Made by a program: the position numbers and the translations under genes. 64,000 bases of DNA, taken from the IMG/VR virus record IMGVR_UViG_3300042863_002243, positions 1-64,000 of that record, one strand, 5' to 3'. Origin of the DNA: a virus. Under the pieces are notes generated by a model. That model had not been told where the DNA came from. It was given only the letters and a program-made list of their open reading frames with translations, and searched no databases. Position 1 is the first letter of the stretch. The number at the start of each line of letters is the position of its first letter. Shown here in pieces: positions 25,087-33,518 of this stretch.

Positions 25087-25961
25087 TTTTAGATATATGT
25101 GATATAATTAACAAGCATAAAGGAAAATCTGCTTTAGTGATAGGTAACGGCCCTAGTTTAACCCCTGAAATAAAAAGAAATTTACACGATCTTAACCCAG
25201 AGAGTATAGTTACTTTTGGTATGAACTATTGGTTCGAGTATTACAACAAAACACCCGACTATTGGATAATGGCTGAGCCCAGCTTAACTCTACCTAGAGT
25301 GATATCAGAGATTAAAAATTTTAACATCCCTGTCTTATATCCAGATGTTGTTGATTTAACTCCTCGTAAATTCATAGATGAAAACCAAATAACGTGTTTG
25401 CCTTTTGATAGAATGCATTATAATAATCAAGATTGTGGTGAGAATTTACCTTGGTATGAAAAATTTAAAAATTGGAATGATCCCATAGAACATTATTGTT
25501 GTGAAGGGTTTATAAAGGATAGAAAAAGTATACAAGAGGAATTTGGTATTTATTGTAATTCTGATAATATAGATTTCCCCTTTAGAAAAAGAAAGCTGTT
25601 GGATTTTAATGGTCCTTTAAATGAAATAATATTAAGAACATACGGTCCAGGAAGAAGCGTTATTCTTCATGGATTATCATTTGCTACTATGATGGGATGT
25701 GATTCAATATATGTGATAGGATTTGACTGGGATTATTCTAAAGGATATTCAGGACAAATAAACACCAATGATGATTATACTTTATTATCAGATCCTCCTA
25801 ATTTACTAGGATTTAGCGACGATGTTATGGAAGATCTTAATATAATAAAAGAATTGGCTAAAAATATAGGTACTAATATTTACAATCTAAATAAAAACTC
25901 GTGGCATAAAATATTAGATTTTTGTGATTACGATGAATTCTATAATAAAATAAGGGTATGA
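25083..25961 (+). CDS. Second DUF115 / MptE-like protein
   Basis: A 292-residue paralogue of the gene at 23197. GKSALVIGNGPSLTPEI is the Gly-Pro-Ser loop; PDYWIMAEPSLTLP and VLYPDVVDLTPRKF are shared with the other copy (WILAQPADY, LYTDCLDLTPRE); IYVIGFDWDYSKGYSG is the second Asp-containing element. The two copies are diverged enough to suggest an old duplication or different acceptors. Overlaps both neighbours by ATGA. Likely role is sugar transfer or sugar activation, by analogy with Maf proteins. Confidence 0.7.
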   Translation: MILDICDIINKHKGKSALVIGNGPSLTPEIKRNLHDLNPESIVTFGMNYWFEYYNKTPDYWIMAEPSLTLPRVISEIKNFNIPVLYPDVVDLTPRKFIDENQITCLPFDRMHYNNQDCGENLPWYEKFKNWNDPIEHYCCEGFIKDRKSIQEEFGIYCNSDNIDFPFRKRKLLDFNGPLNEIILRTYGPGRSVILHGLSFATMMGCDSIYVIGFDWDYSKGYSGQINTNDDYTLLSDPPNLLGFSDDVMEDLNIIKELAKNIGTNIYNLNKNSWHKILDFCDYDEFYNKIRV

Positions 25962-26734
25962 GTAATTATCCTGTGTGGGATTCATCTGCAGTAAATCCTG
26001 ATATTTATATAGAAAAATATACCGATTACGTAAAAACTGCTGAGCTCCAAGAAATATTAGACGGAAAAACAGTAGCTATAGTTGGACCTTCATTTCATAT
26101 AAATGGACAAAATCTTGGTAATTATATAGACTCATTTGATGTTGTAGTGAGAGTAGGATTTTTAGAAGAACCTACAGAAATAGCTATGAAAGACTACGGT
26201 AGTAGAACAGATATAATAATACATTCATTTAACTCATTTGAAATACCAGTTGCTTACCGAAATACAGGTTACCTTTCTAAGTGTAAGCACATTATATGTG
26301 GAATGGTTTCTAGTGATTTTATAGATGACCATGAATCTTTTTTTGCTTCTTTAAGAGAAATAGGTATTAAAGTACAAAATGTGGAAGATAGCTATTTATA
26401 TGGATTTTTTAGAAGAGTTGGAACAATATGTAATTTAGGAACAGTAGGAATAGAAATTATTCTTAAGTATGAAATTAAATCTCTTTTTGTTACTGGGATA
26501 AACTTTTATAACATGGGAAGATACGGTAAGGTATACAATGAGGAATATTTCGATGTTGTTTCATCTAAGATGGGAATTTACAAGAATGAACTTAACGGAA
26601 CAGTTAATGGTATTTCAGCAAGATCTGATTTACATTCTCAGAAACCTCAGATAGAGCATTTTAAATCAGTAGCTAGATCTGACGATAGAGTATTGTTGGA
26701 TAAATATTTGGAAGATAATTTATTCGTTCCTTGA
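25958..26734 (+). CDS. GT29-like (sialyltransferase-family) glycosyltransferase
   Basis: A 258-residue protein with both main sialylmotifs. TVAIVGPSFHING followed by NYIDSFDVVVRVGF (residues 38-67) matches sialylmotif L (VVGNSG...IDxxDxVxRxN), and CNLGTVGIEIILKYEIKSLF (158-177) matches sialylmotif S (STGxxA...CDxVxxxG). A His-containing stretch (DLHSQKPQIEHF) may hold the motif VS base. GT29 enzymes use CMP-sialic acid; plant relatives have been linked to CMP-KDO. In this island a KdsA and a NeuA-like cytidylyltransferase could supply such a donor. It ends the long plus-strand operon and overlaps the opposing methyltransferase gene by 15 bases. Confidence 0.75.
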   Translation: MSNYPVWDSSAVNPDIYIEKYTDYVKTAELQEILDGKTVAIVGPSFHINGQNLGNYIDSFDVVVRVGFLEEPTEIAMKDYGSRTDIIIHSFNSFEIPVAYRNTGYLSKCKHIICGMVSSDFIDDHESFFASLREIGIKVQNVEDSYLYGFFRRVGTICNLGTVGIEIILKYEIKSLFVTGINFYNMGRYGKVYNEEYFDVVSSKMGIYKNELNGTVNGISARSDLHSQKPQIEHFKSVARSDDRVLLDKYLEDNLFVP

Positions 26735-27319
26735 TCCTCCCCACCATACAAATTCGTAACTGAATTTTGTATTGAAACCTAATTTATTTAGATCATCAAT
26801 AATTCCGTACATGTATTCTTTTTTAATACCCTTGTTTCTGTGGAATTGTATTTGTATATTTTGCACAAGGTCTAGACATTTATTTTCTATAAGATAAGGT
26901 ACTAGATCATATTCATATCCCTCGATATTGATCATTAGAACTGCTATTCTTTGATCTTTGATAAAATCCTTTGCGTCTTTGATTAGTATTATCTCTTCAC
27001 CTTCATTTGATATTGATGATCCATCTTCATCTAGATTTATTTTATCCTCTTTATTCTCTAGCCCTAATGCAAAATTGTGCACCTTAATTTTTTCTGGAAA
27101 TATCACATCCTCTATGAAGCTTTTTATTGGCTCGAATCCTATTCCATTACACCCATATTTATTGTACATATCAATAAGCCATTGACCTTTGTATGCACCA
27201 ACATCTACTATTAGATCATCTGGACATAAATTGTAATTCCTTAAATGCTTCTGATCTCCTAAATCACCGAACCATCTCTCGATTGTGTTTCTAAATTCGT
27301 TATCCTGTTTTGTAATCAT
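26720..27319 (-). CDS. FkbM-family methyltransferase
   Basis: A 199-residue SAM-dependent O-methyltransferase. LIVDVGAYKGQWLIDM is the SAM-binding motif I, NGIGFEPIKSF has the acidic ribose-binding Glu of motif II, and VLMINIEGYEYDLV is the FkbM signature (D/N-x-E-G-x-E). FkbM relatives methylate sugar hydroxyls in polysaccharides and antibiotics. It is the last gene of a three-gene minus-strand operon (29579 to 26720) with ATGA overlaps, so it probably methylates the product of the CMP-sugar/aminotransferase pathway or a finished glycan. Confidence 0.8.
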   Translation of the reverse strand: MITKQDNEFRNTIERWFGDLGDQKHLRNYNLCPDDLIVDVGAYKGQWLIDMYNKYGCNGIGFEPIKSFIEDVIFPEKIKVHNFALGLENKEDKINLDEDGSSISNEGEEIILIKDAKDFIKDQRIAVLMINIEGYEYDLVPYLIENKCLDLVQNIQIQFHRNKGIKKEYMYGIIDDLNKLGFNTKFSYEFVWWGGSRNE

Positions 27320-28464
27320 AATATAGATTTTTTTATAATTTTTAAAGCTTCTTTAACCTCTTCGTCTTTTACTGCTAAATTAGGTCTAATCCTAATTGAT
27401 GTATCCCCTGCTGAATTAACAAGTAATCCGTTGTTTTTAGATCTAAGAATAAAAGAATTTCTTTGTTCTTGATTTTCAAAATCAAAAGCTATTAACAGCC
27501 CACACGATCTAACATTCATTAGACCCATTTCTTCTAGTCCTGTGTGTAATTTATATCCTTGTTTTATTGAATTCCCTGTCAGATCTTTCTCTTTGATTGC
27601 CTTAATTATATACGTAGATCTAATCATGTCAATTATATCACCGTCCCATGTTATGCAATATTTTGACGGATCATTAATTTTTTCTGCTATTCTCTTAGTT
27701 GACATAGCTCCCGATACTTGTGACTTTTTTCCGAATATTATTATATCCGGAGCATAAGCAGTATTTTGAAAATACCATATTTTTCCTGTGGTACAGAATC
27801 CTGTTTGTATCTCATCATAAATAAGAGGTATATCATACTTATTTGCTATCGATCTTAGTCCTTTAAAAAATTCTAAAGAGTAATAGATATCTCCATTGGT
27901 ACATTGAACAGGTTCAAAAAGTATAGCAGCTATATTTTGATCCTTTTTAATTGACAATTCAAGATCATCTAAGTCGTTAAATTTAGGCCAAACTTTATCC
28001 CCAGGAAATCCGTTTAATCTCTTGTAGCTTGGCCCAGTTCTACCTGTTACTATATTTCCGTATGAAGTAATACCATGGAAGCTTTTATTATGAGATATAA
28101 CCTTAGGATTTTTTTTATTTGAATATTCAAATGCCATTTTTATACCATGCTCTACTGCAAGAGCTCCTGTACATGCAAAATGAGGATTATGAAAAATACC
28201 TAAGGAAGTAAATTCCATAAAATCTTTTTCAAATGTCTCCCTTTCTTCTGATGTGTATTCGCAGTTGGTTATCCTAATACCTGCCCATTTATTAATAGAT
28301 TCTTTAAAATCATCTCTTTTAAATATATCGTGATTATAGCCAAGAGGAAGAGAAGAATACATTGACATGAAATCTAAGTATAATCTATCGTCCTCCTTAT
28401 TATATAGGTAACTATTATTTGATAGTAAGGGGTCTATTTTTATTTTATAAAAACTGTTTATCAT
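27316..28464 (-). CDS. Class III PLP-dependent aminotransferase (lysine-6-transaminase-like)
   Basis: A 382-residue aminotransferase. HNKSFHGITSYGN binds PLP phosphate, PLIYDEIQTGF supplies the Asp that holds the PLP nitrogen, IIFGKKSQVSGAM carries the Schiff-base Lys, and ITWDGDIIDMIRST resembles the TWGGNLVDMVR region of L-lysine-epsilon aminotransferases. Glutamate-1-semialdehyde aminomutases are also in this fold class. The gene overlaps the cytidylyltransferase-cupin gene by four bases, so a sugar or ulosonate carbonyl may be the true substrate. It is somewhat shorter than the 430-450 residues usual for the class. Confidence 0.78.
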   Translation of the reverse strand: MINSFYKIKIDPLLSNNSYLYNKEDDRLYLDFMSMYSSLPLGYNHDIFKRDDFKESINKWAGIRITNCEYTSEERETFEKDFMEFTSLGIFHNPHFACTGALAVEHGIKMAFEYSNKKNPKVISHNKSFHGITSYGNIVTGRTGPSYKRLNGFPGDKVWPKFNDLDDLELSIKKDQNIAAILFEPVQCTNGDIYYSLEFFKGLRSIANKYDIPLIYDEIQTGFCTTGKIWYFQNTAYAPDIIIFGKKSQVSGAMSTKRIAEKINDPSKYCITWDGDIIDMIRSTYIIKAIKEKDLTGNSIKQGYKLHTGLEEMGLMNVRSCGLLIAFDFENQEQRNSFILRSKNNGLLVNSAGDTSIRIRPNLAVKDEEVKEALKIIKKSIL

Positions 28465-29579
28465 AGTTTTTTAATATCTCCCGTATATATGTGATCAACG
28501 TCTTCTCTTGAAACAGCTAATCTAATAGCTGGTACGTTTCCAGTTGCTTCTATTCTATGGATTCTGTTTTTTTCTATGAATACCATATCTCCTTCTTTAA
28601 CTATTTTATTAGCTCCTTCTATTTCAAATATCCATTCGCCTTTAACAATTAACCACCATTCATTCCAATCCGAATGATAATGTCTTCTGTTACCTTCACC
28701 TGGATTTTGACAGATTAGTGTTGCACTATTATTTTCTGAGTTTACTACTCTTTTACTCCAGGATGATTCTCCCATAGAGTTTATAACGTCGTATAGATTA
28801 ACTATTTCTTTATTAGAATCGTGCAAATCGTTGTATTCGACGCCATCCTTAACTAGAATGCTAGGAACATCATTTTCTTTATGTAAATCTGTAGAGTCCT
28901 TCTCAATTTTCTGTATGTGCTCAGCTATCACTTCAGCTATATCAAAATCCTCTTCATTATCGATGTCAACGGTTGAAAATCCTTTTAGTTCGAAAGTGTC
29001 CTTTGGATAATCTCCACCGTGATATCCAGCTCCGTGGATTTTCATATTTTCATTGTATTCTTTTGTAGTCCATGCCATTAATGAACAAGCGTATGCTTTT
29101 ATCGGCTCTAGTTCTTGTGAAGGAAGTGTTACCCCTATAGGATCAAAATTAATTGGCTCATTTTTATAAATAGCTTCTATTTGCACGTTCTTTACTGATA
29201 TTAATGTGTTGATATCACCTATCTTAATTCTCTCTACAAATTCTCTAATTTCTTCTGGTGTTATAAAAGGTGATGTAGATAGGATCTGCACTATCACGTC
29301 GCATTCTATATTATTTATAAACTCCTGTGTGAAATCGTCATTGGTAGCAGAATCGGAGGATAAGTGCTCGGGCCTTTTGTGAAATTTAATACCGCTTTTT
29401 TCTGCAATATCTTTAAACACATCTGATTCGGAATTTATATAAATCTCGTCGAATACTCCTGCTTCCTTTGCTGCATCTATCGGGTACTGTATTAGTTGTT
29501 TTCCTAAGATTTTCCTAAGATTTTTTTTAGGAACTCTCTTGCTACCCATTCTTGCGGGGATCATTGCTACTATTTTCAT
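28461..29579 (-). CDS. NeuA-like CMP-sugar cytidylyltransferase fused to a cupin domain
   Basis: A 372-residue fusion. Residues 1-230: MKIVAMIPARMGSKRVPKKN is the CTP-binding signature of CMP-sialate/CMP-ulosonate synthetases, VIVQILSTSPFITPEEI is the second family motif, and STVDIDNEEDFDIAE the C-terminal metal-binding Asp region. Residues 285-365: a cupin, with GEGNRRHYHSDWNEWW (motif 1, His and Glu ligands) and GDMVFIEKNRIHRIEA (motif 2). The cupin may be a sugar isomerase/epimerase or regulatory module. First gene of a minus-strand operon with a class III aminotransferase and an FkbM methyltransferase. The likely product is a CMP-activated ulosonate; KdsA at 33508 could provide the sugar. 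Confidence 0.82.
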   Translation of the reverse strand: MKIVAMIPARMGSKRVPKKNLRKILGKQLIQYPIDAAKEAGVFDEIYINSESDVFKDIAEKSGIKFHKRPEHLSSDSATNDDFTQEFINNIECDVIVQILSTSPFITPEEIREFVERIKIGDINTLISVKNVQIEAIYKNEPINFDPIGVTLPSQELEPIKAYACSLMAWTTKEYNENMKIHGAGYHGGDYPKDTFELKGFSTVDIDNEEDFDIAEVIAEHIQKIEKDSTDLHKENDVPSILVKDGVEYNDLHDSNKEIVNLYDVINSMGESSWSKRVVNSENNSATLICQNPGEGNRRHYHSDWNEWWLIVKGEWIFEIEGANKIVKEGDMVFIEKNRIHRIEATGNVPAIRLAVSREDVDHIYTGDIKKL

Positions 29580-29594
29580 ATTTAACTAATTTGT

Positions 29595-29605
29595 TTTATA
29601 TATTT
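29595..29605 (-). promoter_or_regulatory. TATATAAA motif before the CMP-sugar operon
   Basis: On the minus strand AAATATATAAAACA lies about 18-23 bases before the ATG at 29579, in the divergent gap with the methyltransferase gene at 29631. Similar to the motif before other operons. Confidence 0.4.
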
Positions 29606-29630
29606 TACTTGAAACCTATATGATTATTTC

Positions 29631-30284
29631 ATGTATAATAATAAAAAAAATGATATGAACTTAAATAAGCAAGAAGATGAGTACAACTGGAAAAATTACA
29701 CTCCAGAATATTCCGATCAATTAAGGGGAATGGTTAAAAACGATGGTTTTGATTTTTTTGTAAAAAACTATGAAATAATTAACGACAACCCAGTTTTTCA
29801 TGATAATTTAGTTAGTAACTGGAAAGAAATATACTCTCTTATTTATAAAATAAATCCTAAGAGTATTTTTGAATTCGGGTGTGGTGCTTGTTATCATTTA
29901 AGAAATATTATGACATTATGCCCAGAGATTAAAGTTTCAGGAGCTGACTATCTAGGAACACAGATAGAATTCGGTAAAGAATTTATTCCGGAAGGTATGG
30001 AATTTCCTAAAAATGTATCCGTTAGAGATTTAACAGAAGATGTATCAGATATACCTAAAGCAGAATTAGTCTATTCACAAGCAGTAGTTATGCACTTAAA
30101 CTCAGAGAAGGCTGTAAAAATGATGCAGAACATGGGTGAGGTAGCAGAAAAATATATAATAATGGTTGAGGGCGTAAGGAATCACGAGAATTGGTATGAG
30201 CTTGTTAATTATGCTTTACCAGATTGGAAAATGACTTTAACTAATAATTACATTGATTACGGTATAATATTAGAAAGAAAATGA
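29631..30284 (+). CDS. Class I SAM-dependent methyltransferase
   Basis: A 217-residue methyltransferase. SIFEFGCGACYHLRNI is motif I (E/DxGxGxG), VSGADYLGTQIEFGKE the motif II acidic turn, and LVYSQAVVMHLNSEKAV the post-II/motif IV region typical of small-molecule and sugar methyltransferases. An in-frame ATG at 29655 is an alternative start. It overlaps the ColD-like gene by ATGA, so it probably methylates a deoxysugar, a nucleotide sugar or the assembled glycan. Confidence 0.75.
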   Translation: MYNNKKNDMNLNKQEDEYNWKNYTPEYSDQLRGMVKNDGFDFFVKNYEIINDNPVFHDNLVSNWKEIYSLIYKINPKSIFEFGCGACYHLRNIMTLCPEIKVSGADYLGTQIEFGKEFIPEGMEFPKNVSVRDLTEDVSDIPKAELVYSQAVVMHLNSEKAVKMMQNMGEVAEKYIIMVEGVRNHENWYELVNYALPDWKMTLTNNYIDYGIILERK

Positions 30285-31450
30285 AAAATGTAAAATTGGT
30301 ATCAGACACAATATCAAAAAATGATATAGAAAAACTAGTGACATGGATGTCACAAGATGATATACCACAATTAACAAAAGGTCCTTTAACAATAAAATTT
30401 CAGAATGACTTCTCTAATTTTTTAGGTGAAGATTTAAGAAGCTGTTTTATTAATTCGGGATCATCTGCTATTCTTTTATCTCTTCTTGCTCTTAAGATAA
30501 AGAACAATATAAAAAAAGTTGTTGTACCTTCAGTTTCTTGGGCAACAGATTTAAGTAGCCCTATGGTTCTTGGATTAGAAACTATATTATGTGATTGTAA
30601 CTTACAAGATCTATCATTAGATCTAGACAAATTAGAAAAGATCTTTGAAGAAGAAAGTCCAGAGGTTTGTATATTAGTTTCTGTATTAGGATTAGTGCCT
30701 GATATGGAGCGTATAATGAGTCTTTGTAAGAAATATAACGTTATTCTTTTGGAAGATGTTTGCGAGAGCTTAGGATCAAAATATAAAGGTGATTACCTTG
30801 GAACTTTTGGTCTTATGTCATTCTTTTCTTTCTATTATGGTCATCATATAAGTACTATAGAGGGAGGAATGATTACAACAGAAGATAAAAACATGCATGA
30901 TATTTTAGTTTCTATACGTAATCATGGATGGGATAGAGATTGGAGTGAGGATCTAAAAAAAGAATATCGGGAGAAATACGGAATTGATTCTTTTTCTAGC
31001 ATGTATGCTTTCTATTTTCCTGGACTAAATCTCAGATCTACTGATCTTCAAGCATTCCTAGGAATAAATCAGATAGAAAAAATAGAACCTTTTTCCTCAG
31101 TTAGGAATAGAAACTTTCTTAAATATTCGGAACTTATAAAAGAAAACTATTTGAACGTTAATCAGAGAGATGGCGATTTTGTTTCTAATTTCGCTTATCC
31201 TGTGGTACACTCAGAAAGAGCTTCAATCATTGCTAAGATTAAAGAGCATAATATAGAAGTTAGACCTCTTATTGCAGGATCTATGGCTAAGCAACCATTT
31301 GCAACGGGGGTTAATAAAAAATACGGAACAGGTAATTCTGATATAATTCATGAGAAAGGATTTTATTTACCTAATCACCAAGATTTATCTTTAGAGCAGG
31401 TTGAGTTCATTGCATCTTTGGTTAATTCTGAAAAAAATAATTTAAAATGA
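30281..31450 (+). CDS. colD: ColD-like GDP-4-keto-6-deoxymannose 3-dehydratase (DegT fold, His replacing Lys)
   Basis: A 389-residue DegT/DnrJ/EryC1 family protein. [17 protein letters not shown] binds PLP phosphate and [16 protein letters not shown] supplies the PLP-nitrogen Asp. At the position where aminotransferases have the Schiff-base Lys it reads [16 protein letters not shown], with His at residues 188-189. This Lys-to-His change is the hallmark of ColD (His188, about 388 residues), a PLP-dependent dehydratase that removes the C3 hydroxyl of GDP-4-keto-6-deoxymannose on the way to GDP-L-colitose. RfbH-type dehydratases also have His but are larger and bear Fe-S cysteines, not seen here. 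The next gene, overlapping by ATGA, is gmd, which makes exactly this substrate. Confidence 0.82.
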   Translation: MKNVKLVSDTISKNDIEKLVTWMSQDDIPQLTKGPLTIKFQNDFSNFLGEDLRSCFINSGSSAILLSLLALKIKNNIKKVVVPSVSWATDLSSPMVLGLETILCDCNLQDLSLDLDKLEKIFEEESPEVCILVSVLGLVPDMERIMSLCKKYNVILLEDVCESLGSKYKGDYLGTFGLMSFFSFYYGHHISTIEGGMITTEDKNMHDILVSIRNHGWDRDWSEDLKKEYREKYGIDSFSSMYAFYFPGLNLRSTDLQAFLGINQIEKIEPFSSVRNRNFLKYSELIKENYLNVNQRDGDFVSNFAYPVVHSERASIIAKIKEHNIEVRPLIAGSMAKQPFATGVNKKYGTGNSDIIHEKGFYLPNHQDLSLEQVEFIASLVNSEKNNLK

Positions 31451-32454
31451 AAAAAGCTATAATAACAGGAGTTAACGGGCAAGACGGAAGTTATCTTGCT
31501 GAACTCCTTCTCGATAAAGGATATGAAGTACACGGTACTATTAGAAGATCCTCATCTTTTAATACATGGAGAATAGATCATATTAGATCTCATGAAAATT
31601 TCCATTGGCACTATGCTGATGTTACAGATCCGGTATCTATTAGTAACCTTATATCTAGAATAAAGCCAGAAGAATTTTATAATTTAGCTGCTCAAAGCCA
31701 TGTTAAAATTTCTTTTGAAATTCCTTACTATACAGGACAAGTTGATGCTATAGGAACACTTAATGTACTTGAAGCAATAAGAACGCATTCGCCAATTACT
31801 AAGCTTTATCAAGCATCAACATCAGAACTTTATGGAAAAGTTCAAGAAATACCACAGAATGAAAATACACCTTTTTATCCAAGAAGCCCTTATGGAGTTG
31901 CTAAGCTTTATGGATTTTGGATAATAAAAAACTACAGAGAAGCATACGACATATTTGCATGCAATGGAATTCTTTTTAATCACACATCGCCAAGAAGAGG
32001 AGAAAACTTTATGGAGAAAAAGATTGTAGATTCTCTTGTAGCTATTCACAAAGGGGGTAAAGAAATTCTTAAGCTTGGGAATCTTGATGCTAAAAGGGAT
32101 ATTGGTCATGCTAAAGAATATGTTGAAGGCATGTGGAGAATGCTTCAACAAGAAACCCCCGAAGATTTTGTTCTTGCTACTGGTATGTGTTTTTCTGTAA
32201 GAGAAATAGTTGAAACCGTTTATCAAATTTTAGGTAATAAAATAAGATGGGAAGGGGAAGGACTAGAAGAAAAAGGTTTAGATGTGGAAACTGAAAAAAT
32301 CGTAGTTTCTATAGACCCTAAATATTTTAGACCTTCGGAGGTTGATCTACTAATTGGTAATCCTAAAAAAGCTAAAGATATTCTTGGGTGGGAAAGTAAT
32401 AGCACAATTAGGGGAATTTTAGAAGAGATGGTTAACGAGCAAATCAAAAAATAA
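31447..32454 (+). CDS. gmd: GDP-mannose 4,6-dehydratase
   Basis: A 335-residue extended SDR that converts GDP-mannose to GDP-4-keto-6-deoxymannose using bound [21 protein letters not shown] is the cofactor loop and [14 protein letters not shown] the NADP 2'-phosphate contact region. [16 protein letters not shown] contains the catalytic Thr/Ser-Glu, and YGVAK the Tyr-x3-Lys. [14 protein letters not shown] is the GDP-binding motif, and [12 protein letters not shown] the C-terminal family signature. Length is slightly below the 345-372 typical. Overlaps colD-like and the isomerase gene by four and one base. Central branch point for fucose and colitose in this island. Confidence 0.95.
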   Translation: MKKAIITGVNGQDGSYLAELLLDKGYEVHGTIRRSSSFNTWRIDHIRSHENFHWHYADVTDPVSISNLISRIKPEEFYNLAAQSHVKISFEIPYYTGQVDAIGTLNVLEAIRTHSPITKLYQASTSELYGKVQEIPQNENTPFYPRSPYGVAKLYGFWIIKNYREAYDIFACNGILFNHTSPRRGENFMEKKIVDSLVAIHKGGKEILKLGNLDAKRDIGHAKEYVEGMWRMLQQETPEDFVLATGMCFSVREIVETVYQILGNKIRWEGEGLEEKGLDVETEKIVVSIDPKYFRPSEVDLLIGNPKKAKDILGWESNSTIRGILEEMVNEQIKK

Positions 32455-33041
32455 TGGACTATAAAGGTTTAATTGAAAAAGAAATAGAGTATTTAAGAAA
32501 GATACCAACCGAAAGAATTGGCGATATAGTAAGAATAATAAATTCAAATCTAAAAGGCGGAAGAATAATAACTTCCGGTATGGGAAAGGCAGGACAAGTT
32601 GCTAATACCTTTGCAACTACACTCTGCTCTACAGGAACCCCTTCTTTTTTTCTACATCCTGCAGAAGCTCAACATGGAGATCTTGGTATGATAATGCCAG
32701 GAGATATAATTATAGTTTTTAGTAACTCAGGAAAAACTAGAGAAGTTATAGAGCTTATAGAACTTGTACATTCTTTAGAATATAATAATATTATATTTGG
32801 TGTTATAGGAAAAAGAAACCCTCAATTAGATCTAATATTTGCAGATTATATTGAATTTGGTGAGGTGGAAGAAATATGTCCTCTTGGATTAACACCAACC
32901 ACTTCAACAACTTGTATGTCAGTTATTTGTGATCTTATGGTAGTTGGAATAATGGCTAATAAAGAATTTACCAAAGAAGAATACGCAAAATTCCATCATG
33001 GCGGATATTTGAATTTAAAGGCTAAAGGAATTTCTAATTAA
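32454..33041 (+). CDS. kdsD: Arabinose-5-phosphate isomerase-like SIS protein (KdsD/KpsF type)
   Basis: A 195-residue SIS protein. ITSGMGKAGQVANTFATTL is the active-site loop (GMGKSGxxxxKxxxT), STGTPSFFLHPAEAQHGDLG the family-specific stretch with the catalytic His region, FSNSGKTREV the second sugar-phosphate loop, and CPLGLTPTTSTT the third. Unlike chromosomal KdsD (about 330 residues) it lacks the two C-terminal CBS domains; such short forms are known. The reaction would be ribulose-5-phosphate to arabinose-5-phosphate, the precursor for KdsA two genes downstream. TAATG coupling with gmd. Confidence 0.85.
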   Translation: MDYKGLIEKEIEYLRKIPTERIGDIVRIINSNLKGGRIITSGMGKAGQVANTFATTLCSTGTPSFFLHPAEAQHGDLGMIMPGDIIIVFSNSGKTREVIELIELVHSLEYNNIIFGVIGKRNPQLDLIFADYIEFGEVEEICPLGLTPTTSTTCMSVICDLMVVGIMANKEFTKEEYAKFHHGGYLNLKAKGISN

Positions 33042-33059
33042 GATAATTTAATAATAGAA

Positions 33060-33518
33060 ATGAATAAAACGATAGGAATTACTTGCTCTACTTTTGATCT
33101 TTTACATACTGGACATATAATTATGCTAGAGGAGTGTAAAAAATACTGCGATTATTTAATATGCGCAATACAAGTTGATCCCTCATTAGATAGAATTGGA
33201 AAAAATAAACCAGTGCAGTCTTTAGTTGAAAGGTACATACAATTAGATGCTGTTAAGCATGTTGATAAGATTATACCATACACTAATGAGAAAGAGCTTG
33301 AATTAATATTTATGTCATTAGATTTAGACGTTAGAATTATAGGTGAAGAATATAAGGATATAGATTTTACAGGTAAGAATATTTGTATAAAAAGAAATAT
33401 TAAATTAATATACAATAAAAGGGAGCATAATTTTTCTACAACTAATTTAAGAAAATCAATATACTTAAATGAATTAAATAAAGAATTAGAAAAAAATAAT
33501 AAGCCGGATGGAAATTAA
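33060..33518 (+). CDS. TagD-like cytidylyltransferase (nucleotidyltransferase superfamily)
   Basis: A 152-residue nucleotidyltransferase. ITCSTFDLLHTGHIIML contains the HxGH nucleotide-binding motif, VRIIGEEYKDIDFTGK the substrate loop, and FSTTNLRKSI the second nucleotide motif ((I/S)STTxLR). Closest in form to glycerol-3-phosphate cytidylyltransferase and to the adenylyltransferase half of HldE/RfaE. It could make CDP-glycerol, CDP-ribitol-like or nucleotide-heptose products; the context with a GmhA-like isomerase leaves a heptose route open. It overlaps kdsA by 11 bases. Confidence 0.75.
   Translation: MNKTIGITCSTFDLLHTGHIIMLEECKKYCDYLICAIQVDPSLDRIGKNKPVQSLVERYIQLDAVKHVDKIIPYTNEKELELIFMSLDLDVRIIGEEYKDIDFTGKNICIKRNIKLIYNKREHNFSTTNLRKSIYLNELNKELEKNNKPDGN

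Noticed and set aside
30281-31450. Perosamine synthase-type aminotransferase
   Set aside because: The PLP Schiff-base Lys is replaced by His, which fits the dehydratase ColD and not an aminotransferase.
31822-32226. Minus-strand open frame of 134 codons
   Set aside because: Entirely antisense to gmd, whose motifs are unambiguous.
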